Positions 45,641 through 56,670 of a stretch of 64,000 nucleotides of DNA are shown here, in pieces. The number at the start of each line of letters is the position of its first letter. Position 1 is the first letter of the stretch. Both the position numbers and the translations under genes were made by a program. This DNA is from Laburnicola sp. R22_1 (Eukaryota > Ascomycota > Dothideomycetes > Pleosporales > Didymosphaeriaceae): positions 868,001-932,000 of the forward strand of contig JACONQ010000021.1 of the NCBI GenBank assembly GCA_014281115.1, read 5' to 3'. Under the pieces are notes generated by a model. It was not told the DNA's origin, ran no database searches, and saw only the letters and a list, made by a program, of their open reading frames with translations.

Positions 45641-48600
45641 GCGTAATTTGTTATATATTGCATTAGTAGTAGAGTGTATATCTAGGGGTTTTAAGTGGTA
45701 AATTATCTAGTAACACGGTAAAGGGTTAAAAGGTAGATGTTAATTGTCTAGTAACGCAGTAGGTAAGTAAGCAAGTTAGAGTATTGTTATTATAAGTTTG
45801 TTATCTTAAAAGCTAGAGGGAGAAAGTTAGTGAAACTTTAACGCGCTCTAGTCCTAGGGCTTAGCGCTCGCACATAACGTCACGTTACGTAAGCGCTAGT
45901 AATGTAATAAAAAAGCAGTAATTAAACGCAGTGGGGCTACTTAAAAACCGATAAGTGGAGGCAGTTTATACTCCTGCCTAGAAGGATTAAATTCTCTAGT
46001 AGTTACCTAATTATAAGTATTAGACAATATAATTTTAGAATACTAGAAAGGTATTACGTTACTATATATAATAAAGAGGTATTTAAATTTAAAAGACTTA
46101 GTGTTATATAAGTTAAAGATAAAGATTTAGAATACTAGGTATTACTAATATTATAAGAGATAGACTTTATATATTATATATATAGTAAACTATAGTTATA
46201 GTACTACTAGATTATAAGTATAATAACTAAACTATAGTTAAGCGTTTTATTATCTATACTACTCTTATAGTTATAACTTTGCAGTTTACTATAGCTTTCT
46301 AATAGTCTACTAGTTAAGAAATAATATATAACTTAGTTATACTAGATAGTAGACTATTTATTAATTACTATTAATAATACTGCTATATAAAATATTAATA
46401 ATAAAATTATTATTATTTTATATATATTTTGTTACTACTACTATATACTAGGTGCTCGGTTTTAGTGCCTTCTATTTTACTTTTCTTTATATATAGTGCG
46501 GATTTAACCTTAGTTAGAATTTTAACATAACAAAGATTTTTAATATATAATAGCTAGGTAGCTATTAAATTAATAGTAAGCTAGCTAGAGAGAGAATAGC
46601 TAAGAATAAGGGCGCTAAAAGTAATAGGTGCCTATATATAGTAGAATAGCTAGAAAGCTACTTAACTAGTAGTAAACTAGACTATCTATTTTAGTAGTTT
46701 AGAGTGCTCTTAGGGGTAAAATAAGTTAGGTAACTAGTTAATTAGAGTAAGGGCTAATAGGTAGGGGGTAGAACCTAATTATTAGCATTCTAGGAGCCTT
46801 TATTAGGTAATTTACTATTATATTTATTACCTAAGTATTTTTTTATAAAAGGTTAGACTTAGGATTAATTAGGTTAGTAAATTTAGAGTTATTATTAGGC
46901 AAATTATTATAATAGGTAGGCTCTTTATCTTCTAATCTATTACTATAATAGGTAGTGTTATTATCTTCTAGACTATTATTATAGTAAGTAATACTAAGTT
47001 TATAAAGATTATTTTTATTAAGTGCCTCTTTTTAGTATAATTACTATAGTCTTTACTAGGTTAGACGTCTTTTAGCTTATTTAGCTATTTTAGTGATATC
47101 TAGGAAAGGGTGGTAGAAAGCAGTTAGCTAAAGTAATTAGGCTTAGGCTCTACTTTGAAGTTTTTATTATTAGAAAAAGTAGTTAGGGTTATCTAATATG
47201 CGTTAATTTTAGAACCCTTAAGGAATAATAGTATAGAGTTATTAGATTTAGAGACTAACTACTAGTAAGTTTAAAGTAGAAGTAGAGTTATAATAGAAAT
47301 ATTTAACTATAATCTATTAATAAGCTAAACTAAAAGGTAGCTAGGCAACATTAATAGTCTAGTAATTAGTTGCCTAGCTAAATACTTAATAGGTAGTAGG
47401 TAAGGGCTAGAGTAGTCTTAGTAAAGAGAGTAGGTTTCTATAACTAGTGCTACCCTAGTTTAAATATAAGCTTAACTAAAATCTAAAGTAGTAAAAAATT
47501 AGAGTAGAGTGTGTAAGGCTACTTAGTAAGATAGAGTAATAGAAGATTAAAATAGACTAAATAAAGTTACTTAGTATATTAGGAAAATTTTTAAGTGCGC
47601 GTGTGCACTTATAGTACCTAGGTAGCTTTATATATACCTACGCACTAAAAGCACTCTAAGCGTATTTATAATACTATTTTTTTTAGTGTATGTATATATA
47701 CGGTTGTGTAAGAATATGCACCTATACTACTAGTGCACCTAGGATACCTAGGGTACCTAGGGTACCTATAGCACCTATACTATTAAAATAATACTAATTA
47801 ATTAGTAAATAAAGCTCTTTAATTAGCTAGAATTTAAAAAAGATTAGTAAGCTACTTAGTAAGCTACTTAGTAAGCTTTACAAAAAAAGATTTCTTAAAG
47901 TATAAAGTTAAAGTCTCTTACTAGATAGTAATTACTAGTTAATATAATAGTACTAATTACTAGCGTATTATATAGAACTTCTACCTAACTCTAAATTCTA
48001 GATTTTATTAGTTTAAAAATAAAAAAATATAGTTTTATAATTATTTAAAAGAATTAGATTAGGCGAAAATTAGTAGATTAGTAAAAATACTATTTTAATA
48101 AGTATAAACTTTAATAACTTTTTAACTACTTTATTCTTATTAAAACCTTTTTAAAATTTTATATACTATATTATTAGTACTATATATTTATATAATACTA
48201 TTACGTAATATATATAACAACTAGTAAAATAAAGAGTTTTTATTAATTACTAACTAATTACGTAATAAAAATGGTATTTTTAAATTAAATAATTAAAGAC
48301 TAGTATTTTCTTAATAAATCTATTAAAAAAATATAACTATAGCTTTACTAGTAAAAAGGTTATATAGCTTTAAAAAAATTACTTTGTTAGACTATTTATA
48401 CACATTTACGTAAGTCTACGCATATTTACACATTTCTAAGCATTTTTATACTAGTAAATTACCTATATAAAAATGCGCACAGATGTGTATATCTATACAC
48501 AGTTAAGTAGCCTCTTTAGAAAAAACTTTTCTAATATAAGGCTAGCACTAGAGTAACCTAGTATTAAGGTTTTCTAACTATTAGAGAAGTTTATTAGGGG

Positions 48601-48884
48601 CGTCTATTATAAAGATAGTAAAAAATAATAATAAAAATACTTAAGAGGTTAATAGTTAGGTACAGTAAAGTATATAGATTTAGTAAATCTAAATATTATA
48701 TAAGTGCGAGCTAGCGCGCTTAGTAAGTAAGGTAGGACGCCTTATAGAAAAGGTAAAAGTATTATTTATATAAAATCTTTATAGACGGCACTATAGCGCC
48801 TCTAAAGCCTAATTCTAATTTCTATTACTTAGTGCCTTTAGCCTCTATAGTGTGACACTAGTTAGGTATTATAGGCAAATTAGT
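45641..48884. other. AT-rich G3 interior without gene
   Basis: Stops in all frames; no domain seen. Small structures: repeated GGTACCTAG-like units at about 47731-47785 and short palindromes near 48400-48500 (ACACATCTGTGC-like). Confidence 0.5.
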
Positions 48885-48890
48885 CTTTAT

Positions 48891-49278
48891 TATTATTTAT
48901 TATTATTTATTATTATTTATTATTATTTATTATTATTTATTATTATTTATTATTATTTATTGTTATTTATTATTATTTATTATTATTTATTATTATTTAT
49001 TATTATTTATTATTATTTATTATTATTTATTATTATTTATTATTATTTATTGTTATTTATTATTATTTATTATTATTTATTATTATTTATTATTATTTAT
49101 TATTATTTATTATTATTTATTATTATTTATTGTTATTTATTATTATTTATTATTATTTATTATTATTTATTATTATTTATTATTATTTATTATTATTTAT
49201 TGTTATTTATTATTATTTATTATTATTTATTATTATTTATTGTTATTTATTATTATTTATTATTATTTATTATTATTT
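48891..49278. repeat. 10-bp tandem satellite
   Basis: About 39 copies of TATTATTTAT, with occasional TGTTATTTAT. The apparent 142-codon frame over it (YYYLLLFIII repeats) is an artefact. Confidence 0.95.
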
Positions 49279-49749
49279 AGAATTTTTTAGAATTATTTAG
49301 AAATATTTAGAGTAGCCTCTTAATAGACTAGAAAAATCTCTTTTAGTAAATTAAGATATAACTTATTAAACTAGAGTATAAAGTCTTATAAAGATAACTA
49401 ATAAAACTTTCTACTATTATATACTATAACTAGTAGTTAGTAAACTTAGAATTTTAGCCTCTTTAAATAGGTCTTAGTAGTATCTTAATCCTACTAGTAT
49501 AAAGTAATACTACTACTTTTATAACTTAGAGTAATATTTCTTAATAGACTATAGTAGCGTAACTTATTAAACTAGTCTTTTATAAAGATAACTAATAAAA
49601 CTTCCTACCCTTATATAATAAGTAGAGGAGAAACTTAAAAGTAGTCTTGTTTAATAGATCTTAGAGTAGTAAAATACAAACTTCCTAGTAATAGAATTTT
49701 TTTCTAGTAACTAATAAACTTTCTACTCTTATATAATAAATAGAGAAGA

Positions 49750-50040
49750 GACTTAAAAGTAGTCCTTTTTAATAGACCTTAGTGTAGTATAATAACTACC
49801 TAAAACTTCTAGCCTAATCTAGTAAGCTTAGCATAGTATAATAACTATTTAGTACTAAAGTAACTAATAAACTTCTAGTCTAACCTAGTAAGTAATAGTA
49901 TAACTTACTTTAGCGTAGTATAATAACTACCTAAAACTTCTAGCCTAACTTAGTAAGCTTAGTATAGTGTAATAACTACCTAGCACTAAAGTAACTAATA
50001 TGCTTCTAGCCTAACCTAGTAAGCTAAAACTTTTACTAAT
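49750..50040. repeat. Tandem repeat in the G3 leader
   Basis: Degenerate copies of the G2 leader unit (CTAACCTAGTAAGC and AACTAATAAACTTCTAG) before the right LTR. Confidence 0.75.
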
Positions 50041-50127
50041 TTAACTACCTATAGGTAGTATTTTAAAAAAGGAATAGATATTATATTACTATTTATAACT
50101 AAATAAAAATAGTTAGTCTTAGAATAA

Positions 50128-50415
50128 TATAAGGGCCGTACACAGCCTTATAGGACTAACCTATTAGAAATAGCTAGAATAGTTAAAAGAGCTAGTTAAA
50201 TTAATACTATTTTACAACTATAGATAAGAAAGGGATATAAGGGGCCCTTTTTTATATAGAGGGCAGTATAGGGCATAGGCCCACGCTAACTACTATGCTA
50301 AGACTAACGAGGAAAGGCGCCTTTAGGAAGGTGAAAGGCGCAAATAGGGGGAAATAGGGTGTGAAAGAGAGGTGATAGGGCGTGCTTGGCAGGGAGGCCA
50401 GCAAGTACCGTTACA
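50128..50415 (-). repeat. G3 right (5') LTR at the border of the gene island
   Basis: A 288-bp LTR ending GTTACA at 50415. Directly to its right the composition changes from AT-rich to GC-rich. Confidence 0.88.
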
Positions 50416-50969
50416 CGCAGCTTACGGCGTTACTATACATAACTATTGCTAGGAGAGCAGAGCTTAGCCGCGACAAGCGGCACCGTTGAATGCCTCGAAC
50501 CCGCATGAGAAGTACCACAATGATATTGACAAGCGGAGGGTTGGCTCGTGACCGACAGGCAGGATGGCAAAGAATTGATGTGATAGGCTCGATCTGAGGC
50601 TGCAGCTGCAGGTTAATTTATTATACGAGTCCAGCCCGTGCCCCCACCCACCTTGAACCCGCACGAGAAGTACCACAAGGATATTGACAAGCAGGATGGA
50701 GACGTGTGACGGAGAGGCAGGTAGCGACGGAAATGGAAAACGAAGGGCGGAACGCCCCACCTCATCAGAGAGATCAGAGAGAGGGTGCAGCTGGAGCGGC
50801 GGCTTTGGATCTTCGCGTTTTGTGGGCGAGGTGAAGCTAATCGATAACATGCATACATTGAGCGCCTATTGTGGGCGGTGCCGAGGCGGAGGAAGGCGAC
50901 GCTAACCCCGCCGCGGCTTAGCGTATTTTTCCATTGCTCCTGCCATGCCCTCTGGCTCCAACGCCGTCT
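50416..50969. other. GC-rich intergenic region with a 38-bp direct repeat
   Basis: This lies downstream of kynureninase. A 38-bp sequence (GAACCCGCAYGAGAAGTACC and on) occurs at 50497-50534 and 50655-50692 with two mismatches. Short overlapping frames are present but none resembles a gene. It probably contains the kynureninase 3' UTR. Confidence 0.6.
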
Positions 50970-52385
50970 TTACCGTAACGCCTCTTCGAAGACGTGCATG
51001 AACCGACAGACGTCACCAAACGTATTGTACATTGGCACCGGCGCGACACGGATGATGCCTGGTTTCCGCTTGTCGCACACGACGCCGTTCGCTTCCAGCG
51101 CCGCACTGGCATCTTCGAACATGGCCTCTGGGAGCAGGACGCTCAGCTGCGCGCCTCGATATCTGGGATCTGACGGTGTGATGATCTGGAACGGGGGGCT
51201 CCCAGCCTTGCCATTTCGCGCCGCTATCCGAGAGAGGAGGTGCTCGGCATACGCCGTGAGGAGGAGGGATCTCGAACGCAGGTCGGACATGGAGGCCTTC
51301 TCGAACACGCTAAGCGAGCCAGCCAAGCATGTGAGGTCGACGATGGACGGATTCGAGCATTGGAAGCCTTGTGCGCCGGGTGTAGGAACGAACTTGTTGT
51401 CCATGAGGAATCGCGACGATTTGTCGTGGCCATACCAGCCCTTCAGACCTTTCTGTGGCCCGTTGTCGCCGTGCTTCTCGTGTACGAATGCCCCCGCAAT
51501 GGCACCAGCACCGGCGTTCATGTACTTGTACGTACACCAGCACGCGAAATCCACACCCCAGTCGTGCAGCTTGAGCTCGACGTTGCCGGCGGCGTGCGCA
51601 AGGTCCCAGCCGACGGTGATTCCGCGTTTGCGTGCGTGGGCGGTGATGGTCGCAATGTCAAGCAGCTGGCCAGTGTAGTATTGGATGCCGGGGAGCATGA
51701 CGAGAGCGAGTTCTTCAGCCTCCTGGTCGATGAGCGCAAGGATCTTTTCCGTCGTCATGAGATGGTGGTCGTCCGGTTCAACGAGCAGCATCGACTCCTT
51801 CGGGTCCAGACCATGCCACTCGATCTGCGATTCGATGGCGTACCAGTCGCTCGGGAAGGGCCTGCGCTCGCACATGATCTTGTGCTTCTTCCCGGTCGGC
51901 TTGTAGAAAGCCGCCATCATCAAATGGAGATTGATGGTCAACGTGTTCATCGCAACGACCTCCGAAGGCGATGCGCCGACGATGCTGGACATCCTCCTTG
52001 CACACTCGGCAGCCATATCCTGGTAGGGTGTGAGCGGGGAGTCCTCGAGGTTCGTGAAGTGGCCGCCGACGGCGATGGATCCCCACGTCTTCAGGTAGGC
52101 GCTCAAATGTTCACCGACGGCTCTTGGCTGCAGACCCAGCGAATTGCCACAGAAGTAGATGCCTTCGTCGTCTGGACCGGAGGCCGCGGCGGTGGTTTTC
52201 GCGTCATCGGCGAGCGTTTTCCGCTTGAGTTGGGCTTTGGTTGGAACCACGAATTCGTGTCGGAAAGTCTTCGGTATCTCCGTGCTACCATCGAGGGACT
52301 GCGCAAAGTCCAGCGAGAGGGCATCCGCTGGCCATTCCGGCTTCTTTCCCTGGCGGAGTTGGTGGATGGCGTTCGGAACGTCCAT
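50970..52385 (-). CDS. Kynureninase (L-kynurenine hydrolase), 471 aa
   Basis: Cytosolic PLP enzyme that cleaves kynurenine to anthranilate plus alanine, and 3-hydroxykynurenine to 3-hydroxyanthranilate plus alanine, on the tryptophan-to-NAD route (yeast BNA5 equivalent). It is uninterrupted from ATG 52385 to stop 50970, with no intron; length is normal. Family marks: IYFCGNSLGLQPR (76-88), FPSDWYAIESQ near 177-187, GWDLAHAAGN (259-268) with the PLP-contacting Asp, CTYKYMNAGAGA with the Schiff-base Lys at about 287, and a C-terminal substrate-side region GIIRVAPVPMYNTF. It is divergent from the dioxygenase gene, with 440 bp between start codons, which implies co-regulation. GC-rich codon use and no RIP damage; functional by all visible signs. 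Confidence 0.97.
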   Translation of the reverse strand: MDVPNAIHQLRQGKKPEWPADALSLDFAQSLDGSTEIPKTFRHEFVVPTKAQLKRKTLADDAKTTAAASGPDDEGIYFCGNSLGLQPRAVGEHLSAYLKTWGSIAVGGHFTNLEDSPLTPYQDMAAECARRMSSIVGASPSEVVAMNTLTINLHLMMAAFYKPTGKKHKIMCERRPFPSDWYAIESQIEWHGLDPKESMLLVEPDDHHLMTTEKILALIDQEAEELALVMLPGIQYYTGQLLDIATITAHARKRGITVGWDLAHAAGNVELKLHDWGVDFACWCTYKYMNAGAGAIAGAFVHEKHGDNGPQKGLKGWYGHDKSSRFLMDNKFVPTPGAQGFQCSNPSIVDLTCLAGSLSVFEKASMSDLRSRSLLLTAYAEHLLSRIAARNGKAGSPPFQIITPSDPRYRGAQLSVLLPEAMFEDASAALEANGVVCDKRKPGIIRVAPVPMYNTFGDVCRFMHVFEEALR

Positions 52386-52825
52386 CTTGCGACGATGTAC
52401 TGATTGTCGAGCTGTTGGTGTATGGCGTGAGGATCGTGATCCTGGCGTGCGTTGTGAACGGGCGTAGGAACATGGAAAAAGCGACTCCCGCGACTTATAT
52501 CCGTTCTAGGCGGGCGATTACGTCTTGATTCGATGCCTTCCGCCTTCGTCCCTTGGCTTGCATCCGACCTCTGGTGCCAAGCTCCCGACGAGCTTCCGAC
52601 CGAAATCCGTCCCGACGGACTTCGACGAGATCCGACGAGCTTCCGACAGACCTCCGTCCCGACGCGTGCCGGCTGCGCTTCCGTGAGGAATTCACGCCAG
52701 CTTTTCTTGCCCGTACCATGCTGGAAAGGGCCGTCTTTGGTGAATAAATGCGCTCTTCTCCGCCGCACTGAAGGCGTACTTCCCGGACGGCATCTTGTGT
52801 CACCTCACACCGAGCGTCTGCCGAC
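52386..52825. promoter_or_regulatory. Shared divergent promoter of kynureninase and IDO
   Basis: A 440-bp gap between divergent start codons. On the minus strand GATATAAG at 52493-52500 is a TATA-like box about 110 bp before the kynureninase ATG. On the plus strand TGAATAAATG near 52740 is a weak equivalent about 80 bp before the IDO ATG. A 34-bp imperfect direct repeat (52584-52617 and 52631-52664) contains TCCGACGAGCTTCCGAC and TCCGTCCCGACG. The first copy includes CCGTCCCGACGG (52607-52618), an everted CCG-N6-CGG pair of the kind Zn2Cys6 factors bind. Confidence 0.65.
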
Positions 52826-54138
52826 ATGAGCCCTCATAAGATAGACCTGCTTCCTTCTCCTGCAGCCCTCCAGCGATACGGCATTTCCAGGAACGGGTTT
52901 CTGCCCTCCCACGCGCCTCTCAGCCGCTTGCCGCACGACTATTACCAGCCCTGGGAACGGATCGTCGAGAGGCTTCCGACGCTGATCGAGGCGCAGCAGA
53001 TACGATCATGGGTAGACAGACTGCCCATCCTCGAAACCCGTCTCTTGGGCGGCGAGCCAGAATGGCAGAGAGCACATTCCATCTTGGCTCTCACGGCGCA
53101 AGGTTACATTTGGGCAGGCCCAGAACCATCAGAGGTAAGCGAATGCCGGATGGTCAGCCTTGCAGGGCGGCTCGCTGACAAGCAATGCAGCGGTTGCCTC
53201 CTGCCATCACGGTTCCCCTCCTCCAGACGGCCGAGCATCTCGAGGTACACCCGGTTGCAACGTATGCGGCGCTGAACCTATGGAATTGGGCACCCCTCCT
53301 GGCGGACGCAGACCTCACCCAGCCAGAGAGTCTGGTGGCGCTCCACACAGCGACGGGCAGCGACGACGAATCGTGGTTCTTCGTCATCTCCAACGCCATG
53401 GAAGCCAGAGCCGGACCACTGATCGAGAACATGCTCTCCGCCATCGACGCCGTCGAATCGGACGATGCACCGAGGGTAACCCGCGCCCTGGAACACTTCA
53501 AACAGGGTATCGAGAGCATCGGGGAGCTTTTGATGCGTATGGATGAGCGATGCAACCCGCAGGTGTTCTACCACACGATCCGCCCATTCCTGGCAGGAAG
53601 CATGAACATGGAGGCTGCCGGCTTGCCCAACGGTGTGTTCTACGACGAGGGTCGAGGGAAAGGCTCGTGGAGGAAGTACCGCGGCGGGAGCAATGGGCAG
53701 AGCTCTTTGCTGCAGTTCTTCGACGCCGTCCTTTCCGTCGACCATTCCCAGAGTGGAAGCTTCCACGCCGAGATGCGGGGCTACATGCCAGGTCCCCACG
53801 CCAGGTTCCTGGACGACGTCGAGGCCATCGCAAACGTTCGCGGATATGTCGACAGCCACCAAGAAAACTGGGAGCTTTTGACAGCGTTCAACGAGGCGGT
53901 GGCAACCCTGAGCGGATTCCGGGATCAGCACATTGCTCTGGTGACCCGGTACATCGTCATACCCAGTCGGATGGGCAAGCCGCTCCACTTGGTCAAGCGC
54001 AAAGACATCGCGTCCGCCTCTACCCAGATGGTGTCGGATGAGCCGCAGACACGAGAGCTGGTGGGAACCGCAGGCACCAAGCTGATACCTTTCTTGCGGA
54101 CCTCGAGAGACGAAACCAGCCAAACGAAAGTCGTGTGA
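52826..54138 (+). CDS. Indoleamine 2,3-dioxygenase (fungal IDO), 418 aa, one intron
   Basis: A heme enzyme that opens the indole ring of tryptophan with O2 to give N-formylkynurenine, the first step of the kynurenine pathway (yeast BNA2 equivalent). Exon 1 is 52826-53134, intron 53135-53190 (56 nt, GTAAGC...CAG, phase 0), exon 2 53191-54138. The splice joins EPSE to RLPPAITVP, as in the family. Marks: HPVATYAALNLWNW, a GGSNGQSS loop near residues 268-275, HAEMRGYMPGPHARFL, and FRDQHIALVTRYI with the proximal heme His at about position 350, near the human IDO1 equivalent (346). The C-terminal TRELVGTAGTKLIPFL motif is typical. Its end lies 61 bp from the end of the convergent regulator gene. 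Intact. Confidence 0.96.
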
Positions 54139-54199
54139 GGCTGGCTGGTAAAAATCCGGCCTTTCCACGTTCTTTCCTGGCTGCAGCCGGCTGGCATGG

Positions 54200-56599
54200 T
54201 CAGGCATGGTCGCCGATCAGTTGCTGGTCATAGATGGGGAAGAGCGGAATGTCGGCGACCGTTTCTCCCTCCACCGTATGGGTACCCGGCTGGAGAAAGT
54301 CCTGCAGGCCTTGGTCGTTCTCGTTGGGCCAGGGGAAGGCGAAGATGTCGTCGTCGTATATGGACCAGTCGAAGGGCACCGATGCAAAAGCGTTCGGTGG
54401 CGCCGCACGGGAGGTGGAGGCCTGGGGCGTGGGATGAGGTGGGCCGTTGTTCGGGTGGGGCCGAATGCTCGGTTCGCGAGATAGTAAGCCAAATAGTTCT
54501 GCGGAAGCCTTTTTCCGTCGGAGGCGCAGATGCTGCTCCCTCTTCCTCGCGTGTGCAACTGTGACTTCCAGCAACGATTGGACAATGAGCGAGTATTGGC
54601 GAGCGTGCGGGTCGATTGCGCCGAAGAAGTCCAGGCAGCGGATGGAACGCTTGCAGTCCTCCTCCAGGCCCAGCCCGGAGCCGCCGAGGATGGCGACCGC
54701 TAGAACGAGTGAAGCAGTGAACAGCCAGGAGCTAGGACCATCAGTGCGAGGCTGGAGGAATCGAGCTGGGGTCGCTTACACGATGAGCGGCATCCTGCGC
54801 GGCATTCGGCCTGAATCGATCACAGCTTGCACGGTTTCCACCAACGACACGGCGGCGTCGAGAGCGGCATCTGCGTACTTGCGCTTGCTCTCGTGGTCAC
54901 GATGCGTGCCTCTGCCTTTGAGCGAAGCGCCCATGTGCTCGTACAGCTCGTAGATGAGGAAGGGCCGCGTCAACAGCATGATCCCGTAATAGTACGAACA
55001 CAGCGTGGAACACGCGCCGACAACTGCTTCGCGGGTGTCGTCGCCGCCGGAAAGTCGCGCGGTGATGTCGGACAGCCTGCGGAGCCAGTTGGACGCCCAG
55101 TTCTTCAGCTGTCGCGAGACGTAGTCGGCGATGCCTTGTCGTGGAATCAGCACCCCATCATCAAGCGAGGAATCGGGCATGGAAACACGCGTTACGGAAT
55201 ACATACGCAGGGATATGCGCTTGCGGGAATAGACCTCCTCCACGACGCGTTCGATGATCATGAAGATCTGCACATTGGCATCCAACACGTCAATGACGCT
55301 CTCGCCCGTCGTCTCCTCGACGCTATACTTCACCGTACAATCCACATCCGACGTTGAAGGTGGCCGGCCTAGCACGTTGCTGATGAGTTCATCGACGACC
55401 CGAAGGCTCTTCCAGATGCGGTCGCGGATCGTCCGGACAGGTTCGCCAAACGAGGCATTTACTTCGGTTCGGTGGATGCCGATGGCGTAGGCAGCACGGG
55501 CAGTCAAGGCTGGAGTCGTCAGCGGCGAGCCCTCGTGACGGGAAAATTCCCCATCCGAACGTTGCGCCGAGCAGCGTCCGGAGCCGGTGAAACGCACAGG
55601 ACATTGTCACTCTCATCTTTCAACTCTCAAACCGGAACCTCACCAAAAATGGCACCGCATCCCAAGGCAACTTCGAGAGCTTGCCGTACTTTGCAGAGTG
55701 AAAATGTGCTTACAGAAATACAAGTATGCGCCGTTGGGCTGGAAAGCTCGAAGCATGAACATGGCGACCAGCGCATATCCTCGCACAATGGAAACGTTCA
55801 TGCTGCTGCACATATGCTTCAGAAGCAAATCTCTCGCGTGTCCGAACCACGCGTCGGCTTTCTCCTCGCAGCTTTCTTGTGCGCCGATGGCGAGTACGAG
55901 GTAGAAGACGGCAGCTGCGGTGTCGTCTGGACGGGGCTCGAGACCGCTGGCCCATATCCGTGTCTCTTCCAGCAACTCCTGGTGTCGAAACAGGTCCACG
56001 AGGCCGCTGGTAGCCACGGTGTACGCCTGGACGAGGCATTCGACTTGGCACGGATCCACCGGGGGACATGGCTGTCTGTCCGCGGAGCCTGGGCGCGCGA
56101 CTTCGATGATGGAGTCGCGGGCAGCTTGCACCGAAACACCGTCGGGGTCGACCTCGGAAGCGATGAGGTATCGCACGGTCTGCAGAAAGGAGAGAGGCGC
56201 ACAATCTCCAATGAAGATGAGCTTCCCCTGAGCATCGCGGAGGATTCGACCCTCCAGAGGGACGGCCGTGTCTTCTTGACGGTCGTCCCGGTGCAGGGTG
56301 GGCGACGGCGATGTGCGAGTTTCGGCGGCACCGTGGCTCCTGCTCCTGGCATGCGACGGAGTGCCTTCGCTGCGCCTTCCATGGTCGTGCGGCGTGTGGC
56401 CGGCGGAGCGCACTCGAGGGCGCGCCTGCGATGCGGCGAAGGCGCACGAGGCTGCGCGGCCCTTCCGCGCACAGTACGCGCATGGCTGTTCTCCGTCGCA
56501 CTTGACCTTGCGCTGCCTGCAAAGGTCGCAGGCCGCCGAAACGCGGTCCAGGCGGCGTCGCTTTCCCGGAGCAGCTGGTGAGCCTGGGTCGGTGGTCAT
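54200..56599 (-). CDS. Zn2Cys6 fungal transcription factor, about 715 aa, two introns
   Basis: Model: exon 1 56599-55714, intron 55510-55713 (204 nt, GTAAGC...CAG), exon 2 55509-54780, intron 54732-54779 (48 nt, GTAAGC...TAG), exon 3 54731-54200; total 716 codons with stop. The N-terminus has a basic KRRRLDR stretch (13-19) and a Zn2Cys6 cluster with spacing C-x2-C-x6-C-x5-C-x2-C-x8-C at residues 24-52. The middle region (about 120-600) has the fungal-specific regulatory fold: VECLVQAYTVATSGLVDLF, YALVAMFMLRAFQPNGAYLYF joined across intron 1 to TARAAYAIGIHR, then DRIWKSLRVVDELISNVLGRPP. The C-terminus is Pro/acidic, a possible activation region. The first intron is long; a smaller alternative splice is possible. 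It is a nuclear regulator; neighbourhood suggests the kynurenine genes as targets, which is inference. Confidence 0.9.
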
Positions 56600-56670
56600 G
56601 GTGTTGGCGGGCTCCGTCGGATGGTGGTCCGAAGTCTTTCGTCGGCGCTACTACGCACGTTAGCCATGTG
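56600..56670. other. Short upstream region of the Zn2Cys6 gene
   Basis: Fewer than 110 bp separate the start codon from the mariner-like element X2. The promoter must be very short, or it was displaced to 59726 and beyond by the insertion. Confidence 0.5.

Larger units (their letters stand above)
43204..50415 (-). mobile_element. LTR unit G3 of the G2 family, without recognisable pol
   Basis: Two 288-bp LTRs (43204-43491 and 50128-50415) are related to the G2 LTRs. A minus-strand polypurine tract (TAACCCCCC) abuts the left LTR, and leader repeats precede the right LTR (about 49750-50040). The 6.6-kb interior shows no gypsy domain. Flanking 5-mers do not match (AATAA left, CGCAG right). The left LTR is itself preceded by leader repeats of another copy, so it may be shared by two tandemly joined elements. 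It may be a non-autonomous derivative or simply an over-mutated copy. Confidence 0.75.

Noticed and set aside
47600..47800. Possible telomere-like or origin repeat (GGTACCTAG units)
   Set aside because: Only a few degenerate copies; not a telomeric motif and no other support.
48852..49280. 142-codon hydrophobic open frame
   Set aside because: Translation of a 10-bp satellite; not a membrane protein gene.
51240..52403. 387-codon plus-strand open frame opposite kynureninase
   Set aside because: It lies antisense to a clear, complete kynureninase gene; GC-rich third positions open the opposite strand. No domain.
54139..54199. Possible terminator hairpin between IDO and the regulator
   Set aside because: The 61-bp convergent gap has no convincing inverted repeat, and hairpin terminators are not expected for these nuclear genes.
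53278..54207. 309-codon minus-strand open frame opposite IDO exon 2
   Set aside because: Antisense shadow of the dioxygenase coding sequence; no recognisable domain.
55472..56581. 369-codon plus-strand open frame and a 324-codon minus frame over the Zn2Cys6 gene
   Set aside because: Shadow frames of the regulator, which has the Cys6 cluster, the regulatory domain and consistent splice sites.
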